From NCBI GenBank assembly GCA_900319245.1, contig ONNQ01000006.1, positions 29,822 through 93,821 of the forward strand: a DNA stretch of 64,000 nucleotides, in the 5' to 3' direction. Below the pieces are notes generated by a model that saw nothing but the letters and a program-made list of their open reading frames with translations, was not told where the DNA came from and ran no database searches. The DNA is from an uncultured Lachnospiraceae bacterium. Lineage in GTDB: Bacteria; Bacillota; Clostridia; Lachnospirales; Lachnospiraceae. Made by a program: the position numbers and the translations under genes. Positions 17,157 to 25,481 of the stretch are shown piece after piece; positions within the stretch are counted from its first letter, which is position 1; every line of letters starts with the position of its first letter.

Positions 17157-18065
17157 TCAGACCAAAAGCATCAGGATCGGTGCCGTAAACAGTGACAACA
17201 CGGTTGTTGAAACGACGAGCCTGGAGGCAAACTCCTCATCGGCTCCGTATTTTGCCGCAAGCAGAGCCGATGTACTGCCCGCCGGCATTCCCGTCATGAC
17301 GATGGACACACCGGTCGTCAGCTCATCAAAGCCCATAAGCCTCGCCATGCCCAGTGCCATGAATGGCAGCAGGATCAGGCGAATGATGGAAAAGTAAAAG
17401 ATCACCGGTTCAAACAGACCCTTCCAATCCACTCCCACGAGCATGGTCCCAATGATCATCATAGAGAGCGGCGATGTGATGCCGCCGATCTTACTGATTC
17501 CGGTATCCAAAAATCCGGGAAGCGGTATATCCAGGATCCTGCGGATCATTCCCAGATAGACCGTGATGATGCAGGGATTGAGCAAGATGTTTTTGTATTG
17601 GGTCTTTCTGTCTGATTGGGTGAAGATGGACATTCCAGCCGTCCACATCATGATCCGGTTGGGGATCACATAAATCGATGCGAACAGTAGTCCGACATCT
17701 CCGAACACCGACTGCACCAGTGGAAGGCCAAGGAATCCTGAGTTATTCACCAGCGTAGCATAGCGGAGAATACTGCCTTTGTTTTCAGGCCAACGCCTAT
17801 ATGCAAACTTACCAATGATCAGCGCGGTCAGCGAAACGCAAACAGATGCGATAAATACCATTGCTGTCTGCCGAAGGATTGCCGGCGTAAGCGTCTGGCC
17901 AAAGGATTCAAAGATCATACAGGGAAGTGTGACCTTAAGGATCAGATCGATCAGCTTGACCTTGGTCTCGTCATCGATCAGCCCCTTTTTTCTGCAGTAC
18001 ATTCCACAAACGATGTAGATCAGCAGGATCAGCTGGGACTGCAGCATATTCATTAAACCGTCCAT
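17157..18065 (-). CDS. AEC (auxin efflux carrier) family transporter
   Basis: 302 aa and almost entirely hydrophobic, with about ten helices in two halves. The N-terminal half includes YIVCGMYCRKKGLIDDE and TLVNNSGFLGLPLVQ, the conserved region of AEC permeases. The C-terminal half ends with MTGMPAGSTSALLAAKYG. Bacterial members carry malonate, malate and related dicarboxylates. Here it may move an aldarate or a pathway product. A clear AGGAG ribosome site precedes the ATG. It lies between the TctC gene and the unknown membrane protein. Confidence 0.88.
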   Translation of the reverse strand: MDGLMNMLQSQLILLIYIVCGMYCRKKGLIDDETKVKLIDLILKVTLPCMIFESFGQTLTPAILRQTAMVFIASVCVSLTALIIGKFAYRRWPENKGSILRYATLVNNSGFLGLPLVQSVFGDVGLLFASIYVIPNRIMMWTAGMSIFTQSDRKTQYKNILLNPCIITVYLGMIRRILDIPLPGFLDTGISKIGGITSPLSMMIIGTMLVGVDWKGLFEPVIFYFSIIRLILLPFMALGMARLMGFDELTTGVSIVMTGMPAGSTSALLAAKYGADEEFASRLVVSTTVLSLFTAPILMLLV

Positions 18066-18133
18066 AGATGCTCCTTTTGATCTCTTATCTCCTGTCTTGT
18101 TCCCGCTTCTTCAGGTATAAAAGGGTTGGACCG

Positions 18134-18171
18134 GGGAGCCGGAGGAATTGTACGGGAACACCGGCTCCCCC
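18134..18171 (-). other. GC-rich stem-loop below tctC
   Basis: GGGGAGCCGG and CCGGCTCCCC form a perfect 10-bp stem with an 18-nt loop between tctC and the AEC gene. There is no good T-tract on the minus strand. It is probably a partial terminator or 3' stabiliser that raises binding-protein mRNA over downstream genes. Confidence 0.6.
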
Positions 18172-18247
18172 TGACCGTGATCAGTCAGACACTACACATG
18201 AACCGTGAGCATGGTCCTCAGGGGTAGAAAAATAACAGAGTGACGAA

Positions 18248-19309
18248 TTACTTTACAGAATCAGCGATGCTCTGGAAGAACTCTTTGTAAGCCTTGTCAT
18301 TTGCCTCGGAATCAGCTGCGCTCAGATAATAAGGCATCATCTCAACGTTCTTGATTGCCTCAAGGCAAGCATCCTGGGACTCCATCTCCTGAACGATCCA
18401 CTCATACCATGCGATGACCTCATCGGGGGTCTCCTTAGGGAAGTAGAAGGAGAAGTCGCAGTCAGGATATACAAGGTCGATGCCCTGCTCTTTCAGAGTC
18501 GGGATATCAGCGATGAGCTCATATCTCTCCTCTGTGGGAGCGCCGATGCATGCGAACTGACCAGACTCAAGGTAATCCTTGCAGTTGATATAAGCGCCGG
18601 GCATAAGGTCAACCTGCTCGGAAAGCATAGCTGTGATCTTATCTGCGTTGGAACCTACGTCAACGAGGTCAAGGTCGATGCCTGCAAGGTTCTCGAAAGC
18701 AAGGAGCTCATAATAGGTGTAAGCACCAACCTCGGTGCAGGCCTTAAGCTGGCCGGGAGCAGCCTTAGCAGCTTCGATGAAAGCGTTGAGGTCTGCATAC
18801 TTGTTGGGGTTAACATACAGCTGCTGTGCGGGATCCTTTGCGAAGGTGGGGCCCAGCTTGAATGCTGTATAGTCATAATCTGTAACGCCTGCTACGTTGG
18901 CAACGTTTACAAGGTTGTGGCCATAGAGAACAGTCAGTCCGTCGGGAGCTGCAGACAGAACCTGGTTAGCTGCTACGGAACCTGCTGCACCGTTTGCATT
19001 GACAACGATGAAGTCAACGCCGGAGATCTCTTTTGCATACTGTGCAAATACACGTGCGGAAAGGTCTGTGTTTCCGCCTGCGCTTGCCGGAACAACGATG
19101 GAAACGGTTCCGGTGGGCGCCCAGCCTGTGGGAGCCTCTGTGGAAGCTGCTGCGTCGCCTTCTGCTGCGGGCTCTTCTGCTGTCTCTTCAGCTGCTTCTG
19201 CTGCGGGCTCTTCTGCCGGAGCGCTGCTGGATGCGGAACTGCCGCCGCATGCGGCAAGACCCAGTACCATGGAGCATGCCAGTGCAAGTGCTACTACTTT
19301 CTTTTTCAT
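18248..19309 (-). CDS. tctC: Tripartite tricarboxylate transporter substrate-binding lipoprotein (TctC/Bug family)
   Basis: 353 aa. The signal peptide ends in the lipobox LAAC with Cys21. An acidic Ala/Glu linker (about 25-60) follows, then the Bug-family domain starting GTVSIVVPASAGGNTDLSAR. Such proteins sit on the outer face of the Gram-positive membrane and hand a carboxylate ligand to TctAB. The genomic setting suggests galactarate or glucarate as ligand, which sequence alone cannot prove. It has a GAGG site and its own long structured leader (19380-19486), fitting the higher expression usual for binding proteins. Confidence 0.93.
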   Translation of the reverse strand: MKKKVVALALACSMVLGLAACGGSSASSSAPAEEPAAEAAEETAEEPAAEGDAAASTEAPTGWAPTGTVSIVVPASAGGNTDLSARVFAQYAKEISGVDFIVVNANGAAGSVAANQVLSAAPDGLTVLYGHNLVNVANVAGVTDYDYTAFKLGPTFAKDPAQQLYVNPNKYADLNAFIEAAKAAPGQLKACTEVGAYTYYELLAFENLAGIDLDLVDVGSNADKITAMLSEQVDLMPGAYINCKDYLESGQFACIGAPTEERYELIADIPTLKEQGIDLVYPDCDFSFYFPKETPDEVIAWYEWIVQEMESQDACLEAIKNVEMMPYYLSAADSEANDKAYKEFFQSIADSVK

Positions 19310-19379
19310 AATTACCTCTCTTTCTGAATTTACTCTCCGCTGTTTTGCTAGATAATGTGGAGTGTATTTTCAAGGCCCA

Positions 19380-19486
19380 GCCGCATCGGCTGCGGCCCTG
19401 GTTGCCGGCAGGACCTTCCCCTGCCTGTATATCAGGCCTTCCCCCTGAAGAAGGCTAATACTCTTTGTTCGTCAATAGGATTGACG
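19380..19486 (-). promoter_or_regulatory. Four tandem stem-loops in the tctA-tctC intergenic mRNA
   Basis: The 217-nt gap contains four consecutive hairpins on the minus-strand transcript: CGTCAA/TTGACG (19470-19486), GCCTTC/GAAGGC (19436-19455), GGCAGG/CCTGCC (19407-19425) and GCCGCA/TGCGGC (19380-19396). None has a T-tract. The likely role is RNA processing or stabilisation that sets the ratio of TctC to the permease. Confidence 0.6.
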
Positions 19487-19526
19487 GCTGTGGGTTACAC
19501 ATAAAACGTTAGTCTCTTATAAAGAA

Positions 19527-21029
19527 TCAGTCCTGGGGCTCCTTCTTGGTGCCTTTGATCTCTTTATAGACGGACCAGATCAGAACGCCGCATGCGATGA
19601 ACCAGAATACGTCGAAGATCGGTCTTGTAAAGAAAGCGCCGAAAGACTTGTAGGACATGATGCCTCGACGGAGGTAGGTCTCTGTCATATTTCCGACCAG
19701 GAAGCAGAGAACGAAAGGTGTCGTGGCAAGTCCGAACTTGTGATACAGGTATCCGATCACACCGAACAGTACGATGGCCTGTGCGTCGAATACGCGGTTG
19801 TTGGTTGCATATGCGCCTACTGCGCAGAGAACCAGGATCAGAGGTAGCAGGATGTGCTTCGGAACCTTGAGGACCTGTACAAAGCCCTTGATGCAGGTCC
19901 ACTCTACAAGGAGCATGATCAGGTCGCAGACCATGCACGCTGCAAAGATGCCGTATACGACATCAGCGTTCTTGACGAAGAGGAGGGGTCCTGCGGACAG
20001 GCCGTGGATCAGGAATCCGCCGAGCATCATAGCGGTAACGCCGTCACCGGGGATACCCAGAACCAGCAGCGGGATCATCGCACCACCGATGGTCGCATTG
20101 TTTGCGCATTCTGTTGCGACGATACCTTCCGGTTCGCCATGACCGAAGGTCTCAGGATGCTTGGACATGTTCTTAGCTGTTACATAAGCCAACATACCGG
20201 ATGTGGATCCGCCGATACCGGGGAGAATACCGATGCCGGTACCGATGATTGCCGCGCGCAGTGCGCCGGGAAGCCAACCGACGAATTCCTTCATGGAGAA
20301 GCCGAATCCCTTGACCTTGGTGACCGGGATGGTCTGAATGCCCTTGGCGTTCATCGACTCTGCCGATTTGAGGATATCCGCTACGGCGAAGATACCGATC
20401 AGGGTACTGAGCTGGTTGAAGCCTGCCATCAGCTCGGTGCTGCCGAATGTGAAACGAGGCGTACCATCGATGGGAGCCATACCGACCATCGCGAATACGA
20501 GACCAAGCATACCGGCCAGCAGTCCTTTGATCATCTTGCCCGAAGAAAGGATCGCAACCATGGTCAGTGCGAAGAAGCAGATACCAAAGTTCTCAACGGG
20601 AGTGAACTTCAGTGCCACGTCTGCAAGCATCGGTGCAAAGAAGGACAGGATGAAGAAAGAAAACAGGGATCCCAGGAAGGAGAACACGATACCGATACCA
20701 AGTGCTCTCATCGCCTCGCCCTTCTGGGCCATGGGATAACCGTCAAATGTAGTTGCGATCGAAGATGCCGTACCGGGCATGTTCAAGAGGATCGCGGAGA
20801 TCAGACCACCGGAGATACCACCGATGTAGACGGCAACCAGGGTATTCATACCAAGACTTGCTTCCATACTGAAAGTCAGGGGAAGCATCAATGCAACCGC
20901 CATGGAAGCGGAAAGGCCGGGAATCGAGCCGAACACGATACCGATTGCTACGCCTGCCACCATGAAGAGGAGGGACTTAGGAGAACAAACCGCTATCAGG
21001 GCTGCTCCAAGTTGTGCTAATGCGCCCAT
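19527..21029 (-). CDS. tctA: Tripartite tricarboxylate transporter large permease
   Basis: 500 aa with about 12 hydrophobic helices, the standard TctA length. The conserved FGSIPGLSASMAVALMLPL lies near residue 31 and GTGIGILPGIGGSTSG at about 262. It is the channel subunit of the sodium- or proton-coupled TTT carrier. Ribosome site AGGAGG lies five to six bases before the ATG. It is 17 nt downstream of tctB. Confidence 0.95.
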   Translation of the reverse strand: MGALAQLGAALIAVCSPKSLLFMVAGVAIGIVFGSIPGLSASMAVALMLPLTFSMEASLGMNTLVAVYIGGISGGLISAILLNMPGTASSIATTFDGYPMAQKGEAMRALGIGIVFSFLGSLFSFFILSFFAPMLADVALKFTPVENFGICFFALTMVAILSSGKMIKGLLAGMLGLVFAMVGMAPIDGTPRFTFGSTELMAGFNQLSTLIGIFAVADILKSAESMNAKGIQTIPVTKVKGFGFSMKEFVGWLPGALRAAIIGTGIGILPGIGGSTSGMLAYVTAKNMSKHPETFGHGEPEGIVATECANNATIGGAMIPLLVLGIPGDGVTAMMLGGFLIHGLSAGPLLFVKNADVVYGIFAACMVCDLIMLLVEWTCIKGFVQVLKVPKHILLPLILVLCAVGAYATNNRVFDAQAIVLFGVIGYLYHKFGLATTPFVLCFLVGNMTETYLRRGIMSYKSFGAFFTRPIFDVFWFIACGVLIWSVYKEIKGTKKEPQD

Positions 21030-21046
21030 ATATTACCTCCTTATCC

Positions 21047-21532
21047 TTAAAGCGGGAGTATTCCTGCCGGAAGAACGATCTTGAAACCGATTCGGAACAG
21101 GTAATACACGATTAATGTGAACACGACGTCGATGATCAGATACATAATCATGTCTTTCTTGGTCCTGTGACTGTCAGGAGCAAGGACATAAATCTGGCAG
21201 AACAGATACACCAGTGTACAAATAATGAATCCGATCGGCTTAAGAAGAAATACATAGAGGAGTGCCAGAATCAGGCTGAGCAACACGCGCTTGTAATCGC
21301 TCTCGTCTTTTCCGACCTCCTTATCAGGATTCTTCCTAAGCTCCTGAACTGCCTGCAACAGCAGGATGATCGATAGAACCAGGATCAGAGTGCCTACGAC
21401 TGTGGGCATGAAATCCGGTCCTATATCCATGACCTGTGACTTGGGAAGCATGCGGGCCGCTATGATCAGTGCAAGACCAAGCACTGCATATACGATTCCA
21501 ACTATGATGTCCCCGTACTTTTTGATGAACAT
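21047..21532 (-). CDS. tctB: Tripartite tricarboxylate transporter small permease
   Basis: 161 aa with four hydrophobic helices, as usual for TctB. It starts MFIKKYGDIIVGIVYAVLG, has the LPKSQVMDIGPDFMPTVVG segment after helix one, and helices follow to the C-terminus. It works with TctA and TctC as the membrane part of the importer. The start at 21532 is preceded by AAGGGGG. An in-frame extension to 21625 would add an unlikely polar head. Confidence 0.9.
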   Translation of the reverse strand: MFIKKYGDIIVGIVYAVLGLALIIAARMLPKSQVMDIGPDFMPTVVGTLILVLSIILLLQAVQELRKNPDKEVGKDESDYKRVLLSLILALLYVFLLKPIGFIICTLVYLFCQIYVLAPDSHRTKKDMIMYLIIDVVFTLIVYYLFRIGFKIVLPAGILPL

Positions 21533-21667
21533 ATGGTTCCCCCTTTCCTTGACCAGCACCCGCTGATCGTATTGCGTTTTATCTTCAAATCTCTGCCCGA
21601 ACGAGCCTGATTGCGGATGCATCACACTGTGGTTTCCCTTAGACGCGCTGCATCTGCTCTGTTCCGA

Positions 21668-23242
21668 TCAGGTGATCGGCGCGGGATTGAAAATACAAAG
21701 GTCATTCGCGAATCCGTACTGCTCGGTATAAGGCTTCTTCACGCCACTCGCGATATCCAGAAGGTAGTCATACAGTTCGTGTCCCTGTTCAGCAATCGTC
21801 TTATCTCCCACTGCTGCAGGTCCTGCATTGAAATCGATAATGTCCGGCCACTGCTCCTTCATCTCGTTTCTGGAACAGAGCTTGACGACCGGTGCTGCTG
21901 CGAGCCCGTAAGGCGTTCCTCTTCCCGTCATGAATACCTGAAGTCCGATACCGGAAGCCAGCTGGGAAGGTCCGCAAACAATATCGGACGCCGGTGTCGC
22001 CGCAAAGATCTCGCCGTGCTTGGTCGGTCTCTCACCGGGTGAAAGGACTTCCACGATCGGAGAAGAACCGGATTTGGCAATGGATCCCATGGATTTTTCG
22101 ATGATATTGGAAAGGCCGCCCTTCTTATTGCCGGGTGTCGTATTCGCGCCTCTGTCAACGCCTCCTGCGCGGAGATAGTTGTCATACCAGCGCATTTCTT
22201 CGACCAGTCTCTTTCCGACTTCTTCGTTCACGCAGCGCTCAGCGATGTACTGCACGCCGTCTCGCACTTCCGTCACTTCCGAGAACATGACCGTGCCACC
22301 CGCCGAGACCAGAAGGTCTGCCGCATATCCCGCTGTCGGGTTGGCGGTGATTCCAGAAAACGCATCCGAGCCGCCGCACTGCATGCCGACCACCAGATCG
22401 GATACGGGAAGTTCCTCTCTTCTTCTCTCATTGAGGATCTTCAGCTTCTTCTCGGCCATTTCCAAGATGGCATTCATCATGGCCTCATAGCCTTTGTGCT
22501 CCTGCAGAACGATGACGTTCTCAGGTGTATTGAGCTCCGGCCACCATTCGCAGAAGCGATCCACCGTGAACTTTTCACACCCCAGCGCTACCAGCATGAA
22601 CTGTCCGCCGAAGTTGGGATGCATCGCGATATTTCGAATGATCCTCTGCGGCACTTTTGCCTCCGGTGCGTCAATTGCTACGCCGCAGCCATATGGATGA
22701 TTGACTGCGATGACATCATCCACGTTGGGATACTTGGGCAGGATCTCCGACTTGATCCTTCGGATCGCTACGTTCAGAACGCCCGTTACGCACTGTACTG
22801 TCGTATTAATAGCCAAAATATTGCGGGTTCCTGCAGGACAAAGCGTGCCGGCTCTTGCAGCAGCCTTTTCATCTCCCGCATCCACAGCGTCCCTGAGCGG
22901 ATTTCTGTAGCCCATCCAGGTTGTCCTTGCAGGCTTAGGCAGGTCTGTCACAATGTTCTGCATGAACTTGAGCGAATCCAGATCCGGCGCCGGTGCCATG
23001 ACCAGATTCTTTTCATTGATCCAGCCGCCGATCGGAATGTCTTCGCTGACATGTCCCAGAAGGACGCCGTACCGGTAGACCGGATCTCCTGTTTTCATTT
23101 CCTTTAACGCGATCTTATGGGCCTGCGGAATATCCACTGCCGTAACCACACCCGGGAGGACTTCCGTTCCCTTTTTCAGGTCATAGATCGCAACAGCAAC
23201 GTTGTCCTTTTCACTGATTTTGATGCAGAGTCGTTTATCCAT
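21668..23242 (-). CDS. garD: Galactarate dehydratase (UxaA/GarD family)
   Basis: 524 aa, nearly the same length as E. coli GarD. It aligns through the N-terminal SAF domain, KYPNVDDVIAVNHPYGCGV, VVGMQCGGSDAFSGITANP, MFSEVTEVRDGVQYI, and NKKGGLSNIIEKSMGSIAKS split over the C-terminal half. The family uses Fe(II). It dehydrates galactarate to 5-keto-4-deoxyglucarate, the same intermediate GudD makes. It is the first gene of the long aldarate operon, with GGAGGG upstream of the ATG, and the lctP terminator isolates it from the preceding gene. Confidence 0.96.
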   Translation of the reverse strand: MDKRLCIKISEKDNVAVAIYDLKKGTEVLPGVVTAVDIPQAHKIALKEMKTGDPVYRYGVLLGHVSEDIPIGGWINEKNLVMAPAPDLDSLKFMQNIVTDLPKPARTTWMGYRNPLRDAVDAGDEKAAARAGTLCPAGTRNILAINTTVQCVTGVLNVAIRRIKSEILPKYPNVDDVIAVNHPYGCGVAIDAPEAKVPQRIIRNIAMHPNFGGQFMLVALGCEKFTVDRFCEWWPELNTPENVIVLQEHKGYEAMMNAILEMAEKKLKILNERRREELPVSDLVVGMQCGGSDAFSGITANPTAGYAADLLVSAGGTVMFSEVTEVRDGVQYIAERCVNEEVGKRLVEEMRWYDNYLRAGGVDRGANTTPGNKKGGLSNIIEKSMGSIAKSGSSPIVEVLSPGERPTKHGEIFAATPASDIVCGPSQLASGIGLQVFMTGRGTPYGLAAAPVVKLCSRNEMKEQWPDIIDFNAGPAAVGDKTIAEQGHELYDYLLDIASGVKKPYTEQYGFANDLCIFNPAPIT

Positions 23243-23387
23243 GGAAACCCTCCGTCCGGTTTATATGTGATCGAAATAATGAACAAAATTCAATCCCGTT
23301 TTACGTTGCCTTTTGTGAATTCTTTCTGTAACTGTATGGTGCTAGGATAGCATCGAGGGAAAAATTGTACTATTTCCAAAACAACTA
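23243..23387 (-). promoter_or_regulatory. Upstream region of garD (operon promoter zone)
   Basis: About 145 nt, AT-rich, between the lctP terminator and garD. The operon promoter must lie here, but no clear -35/-10 pair with 17-nt spacing was found (TTGTTC-N15-TATAAA is the nearest), which fits activator dependence. No sigma-54 consensus was seen. Confidence 0.4.
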
Positions 23388-23448
23388 AAATAAAAACCCC
23401 GATTTTTCACTATTTGATAATCGTTCAAATAGTGAAATCGGGGTTTCA
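23388..23448 (-). terminator. Rho-independent terminator of lctP
   Basis: Very long perfect stem: AACCCCGATTTCACTATTTG-type arm against its complement around a short loop (arms about 20 nt). On the minus strand it is followed by TTTTTATTTT. It separates lctP from the aldarate operon. Confidence 0.93.
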
Positions 23449-23534
23449 GATTCCGTTTCAATTTTTACATGTTTTTTTGTAGATTTCTTATTGTATCGAG
23501 TTATAGATATCTATCTGATAGCTTTTTTCTTCCT

Positions 23535-25166
23535 TTATCCAAACAGACAGTAGACCAAAAGAACCAGCACCACATAAATCGCACACGGCAGGATGTTCAT
23601 CGAGATGATCTTGCCTTCGTTTCCGACTGCATCCGTTGTAGAAGAAACGGCCACAACGTTGTGGATGCAGATCATATTTCCAATTGCGCCTCCTGCCATC
23701 TGCAGCGCGATCATGGAAGCTGCCGGGAATCCCAGGATCATGGCTGTCTGGAATTCCAGAGGTCCGAACATGACGCCGGACACTGTGCAGGAGCCCGATA
23801 CAAACGCGCCGAATACGCCGAGCGGCGGCACGATGAAGGGGAATGCTTTTCCAATGCTGGCGACGATCGTTGTACTGATCTGGGTGATCATTCCCTCCAG
23901 GCCGGAGTGATTGAGGCCGGAACCGAGCATAATCTGAACCATCGCAATGCCGCTCACAAGCGCCATCGCAATCGTAAGGACCTGCTTGCCGGTTGCGCCA
24001 AAAACGTGCTCGACGTCTTCTTTACTGAGGTTCCTGCGACTTGCGAGCATGGTGCCGATCGCGACAAGGATGAAAGGCGTAAGGCCCGGATTGTAAATCA
24101 GTGCGAAATCGTAATTGAGTCCTTCTACGCCCAGAATATTCTTCAGATGGATCGCTACCGAATTGAGCCAGGCGCGCAGACCGAAGGCGGGAATTCTGGT
24201 CAGAAGAAGGGCGGCCGCGATCACAAGATAAGGAAGCCACGCCTTGAGCAGTTTCCTGCGGCTGACAGATCCGAAGATCTCTTTGGGCATGATCACTTCG
24301 TCGTGCTCGATATCATAGAAGTACCATACGTGTCTGGGCACAAAGACCTTCTTACGGGCCGCGATCACAGTTACGACCAGTCCGATGCAGGCGCTGATGA
24401 TGGATGCAAACTCAGGGCCGAGATAGGTGCCGAGGAAATAATACGGGATCACAAAGCTGCAGGAAGCCAGCAGACAAAAAGGGATCATTTCCACAATGCT
24501 CTTCACTCTTCTGCCGGTGGAGTAAAACATCACGAGTGTCACGACCAAAAGGATCGGAACGATAAAGCCGGCAAGTCCCAGATACAGGACTGTCTTGTGT
24601 GTCACTTCCGCCGTGAACTGGTCTAACGGAATGCCAAGCTGATCCGCGACCGCACTGGAGAGATTGGTCATATTGGTCAGCATCGGTGTGCCTACCGCTG
24701 CGAAGGGAACCGGCGTACTATTCGAGATCAATGCAACGGAGCATGCAGCCACAGGCGGGAAACCAAGACCTACCAGCAGAGGCGCCGCAAGGGCAGCCGG
24801 GGTCCCATAGCCCGCCGCGCCTTCGATGAAAGCACCAAACATATAGGCAATAATGATTGCCTGGATACGCGGGTCCGGGGTGATCCTCTGAAAGCCCTCG
24901 TTGATGACCTGCATGATGCCGGTCTGTTTGAGCGTATTCAGAAGAAGGATCGCGCCGCTGATGATGAGCAGCAGATCCAGGGATTTGAGCATGCCGTAAA
25001 TGAAATAGGCGAATACGGTATGAACATCCATTTTCCACACGGTCAGCACCAGTAAAACTGTGACGCCCAGGGAGATAATCAGCGATTTGCCCGAGGAGAA
25101 CTTAAAGCCCACCATCAAGACGAGCGCTGTCAGAAATGGAATTGCTGCCAGTAACGCGTAAAACAT
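23535..25166 (-). CDS. lctP: L-lactate permease family transporter (LctP)
   Basis: 543 aa with about 13 hydrophobic helices and the LctP signatures [19 protein letters not shown] near residue 111 and [18 protein letters not shown] near 145. Family members import L-lactate, D-lactate or glycolate with protons. It stands alone between two strong terminators, so it is a single-gene transcription unit. Its place next to the aldarate operon could mean glycolate or glycerate transport, but that is only positional. GGAGG lies upstream of the ATG. Confidence 0.93.
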   Translation of the reverse strand: MFYALLAAIPFLTALVLMVGFKFSSGKSLIISLGVTVLLVLTVWKMDVHTVFAYFIYGMLKSLDLLLIISGAILLLNTLKQTGIMQVINEGFQRITPDPRIQAIIIAYMFGAFIEGAAGYGTPAALAAPLLVGLGFPPVAACSVALISNSTPVPFAAVGTPMLTNMTNLSSAVADQLGIPLDQFTAEVTHKTVLYLGLAGFIVPILLVVTLVMFYSTGRRVKSIVEMIPFCLLASCSFVIPYYFLGTYLGPEFASIISACIGLVVTVIAARKKVFVPRHVWYFYDIEHDEVIMPKEIFGSVSRRKLLKAWLPYLVIAAALLLTRIPAFGLRAWLNSVAIHLKNILGVEGLNYDFALIYNPGLTPFILVAIGTMLASRRNLSKEDVEHVFGATGKQVLTIAMALVSGIAMVQIMLGSGLNHSGLEGMITQISTTIVASIGKAFPFIVPPLGVFGAFVSGSCTVSGVMFGPLEFQTAMILGFPAASMIALQMAGGAIGNMICIHNVVAVSSTTDAVGNEGKIISMNILPCAIYVVLVLLVYCLFG

Positions 25167-25199
25167 AGAACATATCCTCCAATTATCATAATGTCGTTT

Positions 25200-25239
25200 G
25201 ATTAATCACACGATTGCGTTCTCCACTTAGTGATTAATC
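25200..25239. promoter_or_regulatory. Paired inverted operator-like sites upstream of lctP
   Basis: GATTAATCAC (25200-25209) and its exact inverse GTGATTAATC (25230-25239) lie 30 bp apart, 35-75 nt upstream of the lctP start. The spacing of about three helical turns and the position suggest a dimer-of-dimers regulator site. The cognate regulator is not known. The rest of 25167-25481 holds only this and the GH3 terminator. Confidence 0.5.
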
Positions 25240-25381
25240 CACACATGTGGTATTATGGTTCATCTCGTCAGCGAACTCAATTGCCAGTTTGGCTGTCACT
25301 GGGGATAATTCCACAGTTCTATGCGATTTGGGGCGCATATTCTGCTCTGCCTTTCTCCTTTTCCGTGTCTATATCCATCAA

Positions 25382-25415
25382 AAAGACCGCCGCACGTTTC
25401 CGTGCGGCGGTCTCT
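25382..25415 (-). terminator. Rho-independent terminator of the GH3 gene
   Basis: GACCGCCGCACG and CGTGCGGCGGTC form a perfect 12-bp stem with loop TTTC. On the minus strand a TTTTT run follows. It lies 67 nt below the GH3 stop. Confidence 0.95.
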
Positions 25416-25481
25416 CGCCATGTGCAGGATCACCCTGCATGCATCATTATGCGAAAAGTTCTGTTTTTAATCCGCAAGGGA

